DNA of 64,000 bases from an uncultured Bacteroidales bacterium (lineage in GTDB: Bacteria; Bacteroidota; Bacteroidia; Bacteroidales; CAIXZF01). The notes beneath the pieces were generated by a model, which saw nothing but the letters and a program-made list of their open reading frames with translations, did no database searches and was not told the origin of the DNA. Below are positions 18,101 to 26,392 of this stretch, piece after piece; the first letter of the stretch is position 1, and the number at the start of each line of letters is the position of its first letter. Position numbers and translations under genes: made by a program. The stretch spans positions 1-64,000 of the forward strand of contig CAIXZF010000072.1 in NCBI GenBank assembly GCA_903923925.1, in the 5' to 3' direction.

Positions 18101-18428
18101 TATTACACTTAACAGTATTACTTTCAATGTTCCTGGCCTGGTAAAAAGCACAAATGGCTTTTCTCTTGGACAGAATATTCCAAACCCATGCAACGGAAGT
18201 TCTTTGATTACCTATCAGTTACCTGTTAACGGACAGGTGATACTAAAACTTTATAACACTCTGGGAAGTGAAATTTTGATTTTAGTAAATCAATATCAGG
18301 AAAGTGGTACTTATACAGCCACACTGAATGCAGATCAGATACCTTCAGGTATTTATTATTATAAGTTAGAATTGAAAGGTTCAAAACATCAATTTACTGA
18401 TGTAAGAAGAATGATTATTAATAGATAG
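12192..18428 (+). CDS. Giant multidomain T9SS surface protein (2078 aa)
   Basis: Approximate order: signal peptide 1-22; unassigned beta-rich region ending in a Big_5-like Ig domain (203-316); lamin-tail-like region (320-520); second Big_5-like domain (522-617); Calx-beta (619-729, ending in the DNDR motif); a choice-of-anchor-I beta-propeller (736-1233, with TANEG, LEPEYISIS and GPEPEGM motifs); a PhoX-like propeller region (1236-1690, with NHEIGN and NGEETGNEGR); a carboxypeptidase-regulatory/dockerin-like segment (1693-1850); a cohesin-like beta-sandwich (1856-1983); and a T9SS type A sorting domain (1986-2078, PNPCNGSS... GIYYYKL). The PhoX and choice-of-anchor-I similarity suggests phosphoester or metal-dependent chemistry, unproven. 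It is a single gene with a strong terminator after it. The dockerin/cohesin/CTD tail matches that of the gene at 26466-28394. Confidence 0.85.
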   Translation: MTRRSLLLGIIIMVMSVNHSFTQTLVHYWNFNNSATITDLLSPGVSMVSGAGISHNAGGISAIQTTSNTGQGFDITNPNARNADVAGTHLRFNDPIGGGLVFSLPTNGFNAIVVKYATRRSGSGAGTQLVSYSIDGLNFIDFTTIEPVNGNPTLQTLDFSGIPEVNDNPYFCVRFLFEQGSGGTVGNNRFDNFTLEGSVGSNDLIPPTVTILPSQNSINQSVTVLPSMVFNEEIRLIDNSAITDANVDDLIEFRLQNESGPLVTFDATFSGMEITIVPATPLLSNQQYYLAMKPDVVEDLNDNAITLTNSTSFTTVAVQTVLQPGDLLPVAYRMNATATEDEIAFLSLVDILPGTLINFTDAKYTSNSTPQCAGGLIWTAPSSGISAGTVISIQTNAAVASIGTLSGSGFGLSSGGDQVLVYQGSANSPAYVTALSSNAWVALNTSCSGSLSQIPGGLTDGISSVNLSTAPASVSGNTVNAYYNGLMTGTNLQLKASILDPANWIGIGGATAPQTWPTWAFPGPPSVLSTTVLNAHTLRVVFNGNMDPVSSADITKYTGIAGLTSISLSNNGLGSDTALLIFSTSFSSGTNYSLQISGVKDFENRIMQGVYTYNFTYSTSIAWNKKYYTVGEGIGTLQLRLDMAFPSTANVDVVVKSSPFSTASADDYTFTTQTVSIADTSSTILYLTIPITDDNVSEDDEYLVLSLENLNGISLTGSKYVTIYIKDNDRLAPAPDHELELNYISSFDPSPLTGSTTEIVAYDPGSKRLFMTSAIQNRFDIADFTNPAAISLVTSVDMAPYGGITSVAVRNGIVAVASPNADELLNGSVVFFNTDGVFQKQLTVGALPDMITFSPDGSKIMTANEGQPNDAYTVDPEGSVSIIDISGGLSGLSQLNVTTLLFTDFNAQETTLINSGVRKLKQSSTLSQDLEPEYISISANSQKAWVTLQENNAIAEINLLNNTISSVWALGTKDFSLTGNGFDASDKSGTVLLSNFNIKSFLIPDGVGTYNCNGVNYIITANEGDEKEYSGLNERTTVGASSTILDPLIYPNAAVLKEEHMLGRLRMTNRNGDTDDDGDYDQIYVVGSRSFSIFNADSKSRVFDSGNDFESFTSTDPSISSIFNSDNADNSFKARSRAKGPEPEGMLVKEINGKTYAFIGLERIGGVMVYNITDPQHPVFVDYSNSRSLTTYSGDHGPEGIELIDAATSPDGRNYLVVANEISGTLSIYQIGIQGETGPSTAQSPFIKPVGSGREFTSILTVPETVNNYKMCGIPDGMGAFDNGDTTFTLVLNHEIGNTLGVARAHGSIGAFVSKWIIKKSDLSVVSGSDLIHNVNLWNGTSYTTYNSANPSSLAAFGRFCAADLPLVSAFYNSASGLGTQERIFMNGEETGNEGRAFAHIITGSNAGTTYELPCLGKFSWENSVASPASGVKTVVAGTDDVTGGQVYFYVGNKTNTGTEIEKAGLSGGKLYGVKVSGLSSEVNASIPSQETAFSLVDLGYVQNMTGAALQTASNTAGVTAFLRPEDGSWDPSSTNDFYFNTTNTFNDPSRLWRLHFTNVANPELGGTITAVLDGTEGQKMLDNITIDNYGHILLQEDPGNQEHIAKIWQYTIATDDLELAGEHDPGRFKSGGANFLTKDEESSGVIDVQSILGPGMFLLTSQAHYGIPGEAVEGGQIMAFFNPDTYSSYLEAHRISGTLSYDNIVNTKMNNSIVKLKQAGVILQETSTDALGHFSFSIVPEGNYSLEASTGKAWGGINSTDAQIILKQFTGAIHLSNFKLRGGEVNGNNYVNSSDALSVAKRFVNLVNSFQSGDWLFESADMLVNGINPTTIQLRALCYGDVDGSYNPVLKTEPSVNISEKGIQFVEEDQEFSIPVSIESTQEIGAISLIVSLPSSGMQIVGIDSKIGGTIIFNQQGNELRIAWFTDKAIVVNADDIVFSLKARINNTHFSKGGSWVVGNESSISDGNAITLNSITFNVPGLVKSTNGFSLGQNIPNPCNGSSLITYQLPVNGQVILKLYNTLGSEILILVNQYQESGTYTATLNADQIPSGIYYYKLELKGSKHQFTDVRRMIINR

Positions 18429-18450
18429 TTTTACATGTTTTGATTTTTTT

Positions 18451-18480
18451 GGGGTGCTCTGGAAAGGGCACCCTTTTTTT
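18451..18480 (+). terminator. Rho-independent terminator after the 2078-aa gene
   Basis: A stem GGGTGC (18452-18457) with GCACCC (18468-18473) is followed by seven T. It begins 23 bases after the stop codon of the giant T9SS gene. Confidence 0.85.
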
Positions 18481-18981
18481 ATCTATAGAAGTTCGGTTCC
18501 GGATTCTTTCAAAACATAAAGGAGCAGTTCGCCCATGGCCCTACAGAATGATGACTCAGTTGTTGCATACATGCCGCCACTCTGTTGCTGGCTGCAGCGC
18601 AGCCCACTTTTGTAGTAATGATAGAAAGATTCCCGGATTCAAGCCACATCGTGGCTACCTGAGTGAATTTGGGGTAGCAGCAACACACAAGCAAACCAGC
18701 AATTTAGCACACTAAAAATCACCACTGTTTGAGAATATGGCATCTATTGTTACACCTGAACGAAGAAATGGCGGAATAAACCAATGTGCAAATCTAGCAG
18801 TATGCCGATTTATCAATTTCACCAGGCAATTGATTTACAGTGTTCCAAACGTCAGGATTCTACACGATGGGAGCTGCCCATTGCTATTGGAAAATGCCCT
18901 TTCAGGGTATAAGGAAAACGGTATGATCTTTTAGTTTAATAATTAATTGAAAATTCCTATTTAAACACTCTATTTGTTTAA
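18481..18981. other. About 500 bases without a recognisable gene
   Basis: Short frames exist on both strands but none has family similarity, a convincing start or context. The part from about 18500 to 18720 is visibly richer in G and C (for example GCTGGCTGCAGCGCAGCCC) than its surroundings and resembles neither the flanking coding DNA nor the AT-rich spacers. It may be a fragment of a foreign element or an interspersed repeat. I see no promoter, terminator or clear inverted repeat in it. Confidence 0.5.
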
Positions 18982-19462
18982 CTATTTAGTTACAACGAAT
19001 TTGTAAGTATGTGCTTTGTTTTCTTCAATTGCTTCCAGAAAATAGATGCCATTTGTAAAATTGGCGATATCAATTGTTGTTTCTGATCCCGGAGAATTAC
19101 ATTCAAAGACAGTTTGACAGTGATAGATGAAAACATATTTATTGTTGATGAAGAACTTACTGATGCAGGCTGAATTCCTATTACTGCCTGTTGACCAGAA
19201 TTATAGCCACCTGTGCCTCCGCCTGTACCAACTAAAACAAAACTGTATTCCCCTTATTGGAGCTAGGCAAAGTAGCGCTTAGAGAATTCTTAAACGCAAG
19301 TGAAATATTGAGCGTTTGAGTATTGATGCTATTAGCTGAACTCTTATTATAAATATAGAAGTTCTTTGCGGCAGTCATGGCTGTTTGTTGGTCGACTTGA
19401 GCAGCCATTGAAGTAAAAGATGTGATAATGCTTATTGAGATTAGTAGAATTATTTTTTTCAT
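18982..19462 (-). pseudogene. Decayed secreted protease-like T9SS gene
   Basis: The 5' end (ATG 19460-19462) encodes a signal peptide (MKKIILLISISIITSFTSMA) and the opening of a Spi/C10-peptidase-like propeptide (VDQQTAMTAAKNFYIYN). It meets a stop at about 19232. In a second frame the sequence resumes as LVGTGGGTGGYNSGQQAVIG, and a third frame gives a normal T9SS C-terminal strand pair, IDIANFTNGIYFLEA to KFVVTK, with its stop at 18982. The catalytic region is missing. A large internal deletion plus frameshifts have left only the two ends. It may be non-functional, though a secreted short propeptide could still be made. Confidence 0.7.
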
Positions 19463-19600
19463 AATTGCAGGTTTTTGTATTGTTTTCCAAAATCGGAAAG
19501 TCAATTTTTACAAAAAAAATCATACAAATATAATCTACACATTCACTAAATCAAATATAAAAATGCTTATCATACAAATTTAATCGGGTTTTGTTATTGT

Positions 19601-19634
19601 AAAAAAAAAACCTGGCAACTACCAGATTTTTTTT
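19601..19634. terminator. Bidirectional intrinsic terminator
   Basis: A ten-A run, CTGG, a CAACTA loop, CCAG, then A and eight T. The A and T runs extend the hairpin. It lies 80 bases beyond the stop of the FISUMP gene and so would close the minus-strand operon that begins near 30.1 kb. Confidence 0.7.
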
Positions 19635-19713
19635 AACGCAATGAAACAGGAATAAAGAAAATATGATAATATAAGTATGATGCAAATTGATTTGATATCA
19701 AATTTCTCTTCAG

Positions 19714-20469
19714 CTAATCTTTCACGCAGCGCAGGCTGAATCCGTAGGTTTTTGGACCATGATATCTGAAAATACCTGAGTTTTTATAGTCGAGGTAGCG
19801 ATACCAGGCTTCGTTCTGGGCTCCTTCGGAAGATGACCACCAGAAGCCGGTAAACTGCAGTCCGTAAGGATTACTCCAGCCTCCGTTAAACATTCTGGCT
19901 CCGCCGGCCATACCACTAAAGCCACTTTCGTTGGATCCCCATATGTTGGTGTAAGGATACCAATATCCTGAGCCATCAATTTTTAACTTATCACCTTCGG
20001 TTGTACCTCTCCAGTTAACATCATCGGCTACTGATTGACTCATACCAAGATGTATTTCCAATTCTTTCCATTCGGCATCGGATGGAATATGCCAGCCTAA
20101 TGGAGCCAACCTGGCAGAATCATTAACAGCAGCCCAATTATACAGCAGCCCGGGAGCCCCAGTGTTATTATCATAAACGCAAAAAGCACCTTTCTCATTC
20201 CAGATAAGTGTGTCATTATTGTTTACTGTGGCAGGAATAATGATTCCGTTTCTGTAATGTTTAACCTTAAGGTTTTCAGCCATCCACCATTGATTGCCAA
20301 TTTTAACAGTTTTATAGCTATTCCCATCAAAATCTGTTACAGTGGAAGTTTCCTGAATTGGACTACTCACCTCAGGTTTCTTACAGCCAAGGATAAAAAG
20401 GCCGATAATACCAGAAAGTGTCAGAATAAATAAAGTAAAGGACCGATTGAAATGAAAAAATTCTAGCAT
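19714..20469 (-). CDS. FISUMP-domain lipoprotein
   Basis: A 251-residue protein. The N-terminus has a hydrophobic segment ending in a lipobox (LFILGC, Cys about residue 29), so it is probably lipid-anchored. The rest is a Fibrobacter succinogenes major paralogous (FISUMP) domain: DFDGNSYKTVKIGNQWWMAENL, GLLYNWAAV, GWHIPSDAEWKELE, FSGMAGG, WWSSSE, and the terminal SLRCVKD. FISUMP domains are beta-rich lectin-like modules of exported proteins; the ligand is unknown. It is the last gene of the minus-strand operon of surface proteins, 89 bases after the T9SS gene upstream. Confidence 0.9.
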   Translation of the reverse strand: MLEFFHFNRSFTLFILTLSGIIGLFILGCKKPEVSSPIQETSTVTDFDGNSYKTVKIGNQWWMAENLKVKHYRNGIIIPATVNNNDTLIWNEKGAFCVYDNNTGAPGLLYNWAAVNDSARLAPLGWHIPSDAEWKELEIHLGMSQSVADDVNWRGTTEGDKLKIDGSGYWYPYTNIWGSNESGFSGMAGGARMFNGGWSNPYGLQFTGFWWSSSEGAQNEAWYRYLDYKNSGIFRYHGPKTYGFSLRCVKD

Positions 20470-20558
20470 TTATTCTCTTTAATAATGATTTCTATAGCAC
20501 TCTGAAACATAACTTTAATATTTACCAATGGATTTTAATGCATGTAAACAGTCAATCC

Positions 20559-21878
20559 CTAATTTTTAATAAATTTCTTTTTTGTTGAACTTTCTCCAGA
20601 CTTAAGACAGATCATATAAATACCTTTTTTAAACTCCGAAACATTGATATTGAATCCGCTGTAATCGGAGGCCTTTAATGAAACGTTTCTTCCAAGAATT
20701 TTGCGACCTAACATGTCATAGATTTCAAAGCTATCAACAACGACATCATGAGAAACTAATTTCACTGCCAAATGATCCTGAACTGGATTCGGGAACAGAT
20801 CGAACTCCGGACTAATTTCGGATTTCTTCGTAAGATCAGGGCATACAAGGCTAATATCGCGGTCGTTACATCTTCCCGGATAGCAGCAAAGTTCCTGGAA
20901 AGTCATATTGGCTTCAGGATTGTAATTGCAGGCAGCAGGATCCATACAACCGAATATGATAAGCGTTTTACAGGAATCGCGGTTCTCACAACCAAAACTT
21001 GGATTGTATTCGAGGTAGCGTGCATCTCTGCAACCACATGGCAAAGGATAGGTAAGGTAAGGACTCAGAACTTCGTCGGGTTTTGGATTTCTTGCAACAC
21101 ATTTCACAACATTCCCAAGTGAATCTAAAAGTTCTACATTGAGTTCAAAAGCGAGATCTCCTTTGGTGGTCAATTGCGCTACAAGCACTTTATTGCCCTG
21201 CAAATTTGAGGAAACTCCTGCATTCTGCTGTAAAAAAATGTTATTGCTCTGGAAAAGTTTCCCTTGATTCTGAGGTCCGAAAACAGTAGTGTCGATTCCA
21301 TTGAGATCTTTGAATCCATTGTCAAGCCATTGAGTATAGGTAGTCGTATCAGGCATCATCCCATCGCTTTCCAGTAAAGGAATTCCGGCAGCACTAGTTG
21401 TATTTACCAGTAAACCACCCTCAACAGCGGCAGTACCGCCGTAGTTGTGCGACCCACCAATAAATGAACCATTCAAATCTTCAGATTTCAAAACGCCTGT
21501 TTGCGATTTAGCTGCCAGACCTATGGTCAACCAACTGTCGAGACCAAGAATCGGGTTAGAGGGAAACCAGCTTTTGTTAATCAGATATCCAAAATTGGCA
21601 GCAGGTCTGTCAATATTATTATAGAAATTCTCTGTACTTGAAATGAGCAGTGTATGATTAGCATCCCCATATATTTTCTTTAATTTATAGGATGGCGATA
21701 AAACCATGAACACGCGATAGGTTGTGGAACTTTCCTCAAGTGTACGTCCACCTGTGGTATCCGAAGCATCCTTTCCATCAGAGATGTAATAGGTTTCTAC
21801 ACTTAAATTTTCAACCTGAGAATGTCCATAAAATGGAATCAGGAAAAGGAATGCAAAAATCGGCAAGAGAGTTTTCAT
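20559..21878 (-). CDS. T9SS secreted protein with shared N-terminal domain (paralog 1)
   Basis: A 439-residue protein: signal peptide (1-20); an N-terminal domain of about 240 residues shared with the genes at 24991 and 26466 (VETYYISDGKDASD, then YRVFMVLSPSYKLKKIYGD, then LDSWLTIGLAA); a Cys-rich central stretch of about eleven cysteines, including CMDPAACNYNPEA, a motif known from marine Bacteroidota surface proteins; and a T9SS type A sorting domain (LFPNPVQDHLAVKL to STKKKFIKN). It lies 22 bases after the TonB-dependent receptor gene. The Cys-rich insert is peculiar to this paralog. The ligand is unknown; partnership with the receptor is inferred from operon position. Confidence 0.8.
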   Translation of the reverse strand: MKTLLPIFAFLFLIPFYGHSQVENLSVETYYISDGKDASDTTGGRTLEESSTTYRVFMVLSPSYKLKKIYGDANHTLLISSTENFYNNIDRPAANFGYLINKSWFPSNPILGLDSWLTIGLAAKSQTGVLKSEDLNGSFIGGSHNYGGTAAVEGGLLVNTTSAAGIPLLESDGMMPDTTTYTQWLDNGFKDLNGIDTTVFGPQNQGKLFQSNNIFLQQNAGVSSNLQGNKVLVAQLTTKGDLAFELNVELLDSLGNVVKCVARNPKPDEVLSPYLTYPLPCGCRDARYLEYNPSFGCENRDSCKTLIIFGCMDPAACNYNPEANMTFQELCCYPGRCNDRDISLVCPDLTKKSEISPEFDLFPNPVQDHLAVKLVSHDVVVDSFEIYDMLGRKILGRNVSLKASDYSGFNINVSEFKKGIYMICLKSGESSTKKKFIKN

Positions 21879-21900
21879 TGCAATTAAAATTTCAGTTTGA

Positions 21901-24900
21901 TTATAATTTATAGGATAAGCTCAATTGATAGGTAGTTCCATAATGGTATTTATCATAGTCGATTATCCATCCGTCTGAATAATCATACGATCTGCGTACG
22001 GGAGAATTTAAAATGTCGCGGATGTTAAAACTTGCGGTGAAGTATTTATTTAACTTTTTGGAAATTTTTAAATCCAGCAGATGTCTTGGGAGTTCATATA
22101 TATCTGGTATTCCATTGGTTGAAGTTAAAACAAGTCTTGGGCCCTGAACGTTGTAACCAAGTGTTACATTCAATCCCAGGCTATCTGCCGAGTATGCAAG
22201 TATTCCGTTTATCACATAGGGTGCCTGGCCAAACATTGTACGATTGACAGTATCAATTGGAATAAAGACCTTTACTCCATTACTTATTTCAAGCCGTGTT
22301 TGAACAGAAGTAGTCATTGAATTGATGAGGCTGACATTTGCCCTTAATTCCAGGTGTTTGCTTAATTTCTTTTTGCCTTCTATTTCAACACCCAATGCTC
22401 TTGAATTATCGGCATTTTTCCAGGTATAGTATTGATCTGACTTTAGCAATTCGATATGATTTTTAAAGCTTTTGTAAAAAAGGCTGATTGAGATGTCATC
22501 ACCTGATTTAAAATAGGATTCAAGCCTTAAATCGTAATTGTTAATCTCAACCATTTTAAGGTCTGAATTTCCAAAAACATAAGCTCTTAATTCATAATCG
22601 TAAACAAGGCCTCCATAGAGTTCGCGAATGCTTGGCCTGGCAACAGTTTGACTGAAATTTAACCTAAGATTTAATGGAGCATTTTCATTTCCTCCAAGCT
22701 TATAAATAAGGCTTAAACTCGGCAGGAATGAATTTTTATTTAATTCACCAGGGTTTACGATAAATATCTCCCCAATATGTTGTCTGCGGGGATCGTTTGC
22801 CGGCAGGTTCAAAGAATCATATTTGAATACATCTGTGTAAACTTCCGCTTTCTCAAATCTAAATCCGCCAGAAAATCGGATGTCTTTATTTAGAGAATAA
22901 TCTGCCAAAGCAAACCCTGCTGTAATGGTACTATGACCAATAGTATGATTTGAAGGGAGGTCGCTTTCAATATAAAATTTCTCCAGTGTTGGATATGTAT
23001 TTCCCCCATCAGAGTAAGAGCCTAGAGTAAAATAATTCAGATTGAAAAATGCGTCAAGATTATTAGCATCAAATTTCCCTGATGCACCCGGGCCAAAACT
23101 CATACCATAATCGTACTGATCGTTTTTTCGCTTGTTGATTTGATATGCACCACCAAATTTAATTTTCCGGATGAGTCCGGGATGGTTATCCAACGGAAAT
23201 TCAGCAGAAGCATGAGAATCGAACAAGTTGTCTGTGAGATACCTGTAATACCGATGAACTCCTTCAATCTGGCCTTCACCTGTATTTTTTACAGTATAGG
23301 TGAGGTCTTTAAAATCAGGAGCACTGCTTTTGCCAAGCGTATAGGATGCATTCAATTCCATTTTAAGCTTAAGTGAGGGAATATAGTGTCCTGATTTATA
23401 TTGATAAACCCACTGTTTACGCTGTTCGTAGAATTGACTTTTATTTAATGTGAGACCATTCTGATCGACTCCTCCTGCATTTTGTCCGACCGTATCTGAA
23501 GCATTTCTGATATTATTTACACCCGTCATATTCGGCATAAAAAGCATGGAAACACTGTGATTTGCATTCAGTTTGTATGCCAGGTTTACTAAGGCACTCC
23601 AGCCATTTGTTTCTCTTGCAAACTCCTGGACTGCGGCCTGCTTGATTACCATTTTGCCGGTTACATCTACATCAGTGCGATTTGCCACTGAATTCGGATC
23701 ATATTGTACAGAACTTCCATACCGAAAGCCTCCAATAAATCCGAATGGCCTGCCAAAAAGCATTACCTGATCACCAATCGTAAAACTTTGGCTGAAGTTT
23801 AAAGGTGCATTCGCAGTTTTTGTATTCCAGTTGTTCGGTAAGGATTGTCCGAATTTAGCTGCTGCTCCATTAATTGTCCGGAAAGCCTGAATATAGTTTG
23901 CGCAGGATGGAACTTCAAATTCTTTTTTGGCATTTTGAACAGCTGTTGGGTCATTTATCAATGCGGGTGCTAAAAGACCCATTTGAACCAATCCCAATCT
24001 GTAATAGGTTTCGTTCCAGTTGTCGCTTCTTACACCTAGTTGATTAAAGTAGTTTCCAAGACCCAATGCTATAAATTCGTCGTAGGGAGTTGGGTTCATG
24101 TTTGCATTTGCAAAGTCATTATGCTCACGGTCGCGAAAACCATTATCGTAACCAAGCCAATCCGTAGAGCTGTGTTGAGATGAAAGAACATTCTTAAACG
24201 CAGACTGGTTGTTGTATCCCAATGTTGATTCTACAGTTACCGAAAGTTTTTCAGGATAATCTTTAGTTTCTACAGATAAGTAGGCTCCCGACCAATCGCC
24301 CGGAAGATCGGGACTTGATGTTTTGTTAATCACTATATTATCTACAAGGCTGGCAGGGAATAAATCGAGTTTAATATTGTTGGTAAAAGCATCGAGTGTT
24401 GGAATGCGTGATCCGTTAATGGTGGTTTTAACGTAGCGATCGCCAATACCCCTTACTGTAATAAAACTTCCATTTGTAGAAACACCCGTAACTCTCGCTA
24501 CTGCTGCTATTACATTGGCATCACCGGTTTTCTTAATTGTGGCTGATGAAATATAATCTATACTTGTTGCAGATTTCATTTTAATCTTTTCCATATAGGT
24601 ATCTGCGGTCTTAACGGTTTTAGCCTTTATTTCCACACCTGTAACTACTTTCGCTTCCGATACCAATATAAAATCCTTGATTACAACATTCCCATTATCC
24701 GCCTGGATTACTTCTTCAACAGTTTTATATCCGAGATAGAATATAATGATAGCCTGTGGAGCACTCCCGGTGAATTTTAGTGTGTAAACTCCGTTCAGAT
24801 CAGCAACTGCACCAACTGAACGATTCGACTTTAAAACAACAGAAGCACCGATCATAGATTCTCCATTCTCATCCGTAATCTTTCCACGAACAGTGGTTTG

Positions 24901-24960
24901 GCCAATAACAACAGAACTGAGGAGAATAGTAATAATAGCAATTAGTAATCGTATTTTCAT
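21901..24960 (-). CDS. TonB-dependent outer-membrane receptor with CarboxypepD_reg-like domain
   Basis: A 1019-residue protein starting at the ATG 24958-24960; a TTG 15 bases upstream is less likely. It has a signal peptide (1-20), a carboxypeptidase-regulatory-like domain (about 22-115, TTVRGKITDENGESMIGASV), a plug (about 130-250, with VTGVSTNGSFITVRGIGDRY), and a beta-barrel ending in the aromatic/hydrophobic strand YQLSLSYKL. These receptors import bulky ligands using TonB energy. No SusD homolog is adjacent; instead it is flanked by T9SS proteins sharing one unknown N-terminal domain. An iron, polymer or glycan ligand cannot be told from sequence. It is mid-operon, 30 bases after the previous gene. 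Confidence 0.9.
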   Translation of the reverse strand: MKIRLLIAIITILLSSVVIGQTTVRGKITDENGESMIGASVVLKSNRSVGAVADLNGVYTLKFTGSAPQAIIIFYLGYKTVEEVIQADNGNVVIKDFILVSEAKVVTGVEIKAKTVKTADTYMEKIKMKSATSIDYISSATIKKTGDANVIAAVARVTGVSTNGSFITVRGIGDRYVKTTINGSRIPTLDAFTNNIKLDLFPASLVDNIVINKTSSPDLPGDWSGAYLSVETKDYPEKLSVTVESTLGYNNQSAFKNVLSSQHSSTDWLGYDNGFRDREHNDFANANMNPTPYDEFIALGLGNYFNQLGVRSDNWNETYYRLGLVQMGLLAPALINDPTAVQNAKKEFEVPSCANYIQAFRTINGAAAKFGQSLPNNWNTKTANAPLNFSQSFTIGDQVMLFGRPFGFIGGFRYGSSVQYDPNSVANRTDVDVTGKMVIKQAAVQEFARETNGWSALVNLAYKLNANHSVSMLFMPNMTGVNNIRNASDTVGQNAGGVDQNGLTLNKSQFYEQRKQWVYQYKSGHYIPSLKLKMELNASYTLGKSSAPDFKDLTYTVKNTGEGQIEGVHRYYRYLTDNLFDSHASAEFPLDNHPGLIRKIKFGGAYQINKRKNDQYDYGMSFGPGASGKFDANNLDAFFNLNYFTLGSYSDGGNTYPTLEKFYIESDLPSNHTIGHSTITAGFALADYSLNKDIRFSGGFRFEKAEVYTDVFKYDSLNLPANDPRRQHIGEIFIVNPGELNKNSFLPSLSLIYKLGGNENAPLNLRLNFSQTVARPSIRELYGGLVYDYELRAYVFGNSDLKMVEINNYDLRLESYFKSGDDISISLFYKSFKNHIELLKSDQYYTWKNADNSRALGVEIEGKKKLSKHLELRANVSLINSMTTSVQTRLEISNGVKVFIPIDTVNRTMFGQAPYVINGILAYSADSLGLNVTLGYNVQGPRLVLTSTNGIPDIYELPRHLLDLKISKKLNKYFTASFNIRDILNSPVRRSYDYSDGWIIDYDKYHYGTTYQLSLSYKL

Positions 24961-24990
24961 GAAGTTGGCTTTCAACAGATTTGTGGGGTT

Positions 24991-26328
24991 TTATTTTTTA
25001 CTAAATTGTTTGATGATCGTTTTACCATCGATGTTTATTCCAATAAAATATGTTCCGGATGAATACTTTGAAATGTCGATCACGTCAATGACTTTAGTGC
25101 TTATAACTCCCAAATCTTTGTGAAACAGAACTGCACCTGATATGCTATATAAGTCGTAGGCAGTTGCTCTGTTTTCAGAAGAAGGGACTATCTCCAGCGA
25201 CAATTTACTGGCAGCAGGATTTGGGAAAATACGAACATTCTGAGTTAATGAAACCAGGTTATTCACCGAAACTGTTCCAACATTTACAACAACGAATGAA
25301 GAAGTTGTTTGTGCACCATTGTTATCGGTTGCTACTGTTTTTAAAGTATCAATTCCTGAAACACAGATCCATGAAAATTCATAAGGTGATGTAAGATCTT
25401 CACCGATTTTTGCAGCATTCACATAAAACTCAACTTTAGTTACTGTTCCATCAACATCAGAGGCGTCAGCAGTAATATTAACTGAATTTCCGCCAATCAG
25501 ATTGGTAGTTGGAGTAGGATATGAAATACTGACTGTTGGTGCAATATTAGAACTATAAAGCAAACCTGAATTTTGAATCTCGTTGCCTGTAGGGTTTATT
25601 GCCACATATTGTTCTGTTAAATTAGAAACAGTGTCTTTAATCTGAATATTCAATTCGAAGGAAAAAGCCCCGTTTGTAGTAAGCTGGGCAATTAGTACCC
25701 TGTTTTCTGAGGTTGGACCTTTTGCTCCGTTAAGTGCCGACCAGGCGCCATTGTGTGTCGTAAACAGATTTCCGAAACCACTTGTTGCATCAAATACCTG
25801 CATCTCGTTGTCGATTCCAACAGCTGTTACGGTTTGTGGGGTTCCTGCGATAAGTCCATCTTGTGTTGTAAGAGGGATACCAGCTAAAGGATTATTATTT
25901 TGAAGAATGCCGTCGAGATTGACGACAGTTGAAATTCCATTGTCCTGTGATTTTAATATTCCATAATTTCCTGCACAAGCTGCACCTACTGATAACCATG
26001 AATCAAGCATTACTGTGTTATAGCGTGCCTGAGCTTTTGTGTATGTTGGTGTTGTTGCCCCCCGGTCTTCGTTGTTAAAGAATGAAGTAGTTGTTGCAAA
26101 CCGCAGTTCGTGGTTTGAGTTCCCATATGCTGCCTGGAATTTGTAGCCAGGAGCCAGGTCAACAAAAATTCTGTATGTTGTTGAACCTACCGGTAAATTC
26201 CCGACACTGTTGATTGAATCGTCAATATTTGAGATGTAATATCTTTCTACAATTATACTGTCTAAGCCCTGGGAAAATCCTTTATTAATCGAAAAAAACA
26301 GAACCAGGCAAAGGGTAATATATTTCAT
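24991..26328 (-). CDS. T9SS secreted protein with shared N-terminal domain (paralog 2)
   Basis: A 445-residue protein: signal peptide (1-19); the shared N-terminal domain (about 20-255; VERYYISNIDDSIN, YRIFVDLAPGYKFQAAYG, LDSWLSVGAACAG, NRVLIAQLTTNGAFSFEL); one Ig-like (Big_17-type) domain (about 265-355, with the DVDGTVTKVEFYVNAAKIGE and YEFSW motifs); and a T9SS type A sorting domain (IFPNPAASKLSLEI to IIKQFSKK). It sits between the TonB-dependent receptor and a third paralog. The Ig domain may act as a spacer or carbohydrate-binding fold. Function is unknown. Confidence 0.8.
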   Translation of the reverse strand: MKYITLCLVLFFSINKGFSQGLDSIIVERYYISNIDDSINSVGNLPVGSTTYRIFVDLAPGYKFQAAYGNSNHELRFATTTSFFNNEDRGATTPTYTKAQARYNTVMLDSWLSVGAACAGNYGILKSQDNGISTVVNLDGILQNNNPLAGIPLTTQDGLIAGTPQTVTAVGIDNEMQVFDATSGFGNLFTTHNGAWSALNGAKGPTSENRVLIAQLTTNGAFSFELNIQIKDTVSNLTEQYVAINPTGNEIQNSGLLYSSNIAPTVSISYPTPTTNLIGGNSVNITADASDVDGTVTKVEFYVNAAKIGEDLTSPYEFSWICVSGIDTLKTVATDNNGAQTTSSFVVVNVGTVSVNNLVSLTQNVRIFPNPAASKLSLEIVPSSENRATAYDLYSISGAVLFHKDLGVISTKVIDVIDISKYSSGTYFIGINIDGKTIIKQFSKK

Positions 26329-26392
26329 GATAAACCTATGTTAATTAGTAATAAACTCACTGTAATTATTTGATACTTAATATTGTAATAAA

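Noticed and set aside
18440-18934. Short plus- and minus-strand frames (91, 61 and 65 residues) in the 18.4-18.9 kb spacer
   Set aside because: The first overlaps the terminator of the preceding gene, and none has a plausible start, family similarity or conservation signal.
21901-24960. SusC/SusD polysaccharide-utilisation locus
   Set aside because: There is a TonB-dependent receptor with a regulatory-like domain but no SusD homolog, glycoside hydrolase or SusC-specific partner in the operon.
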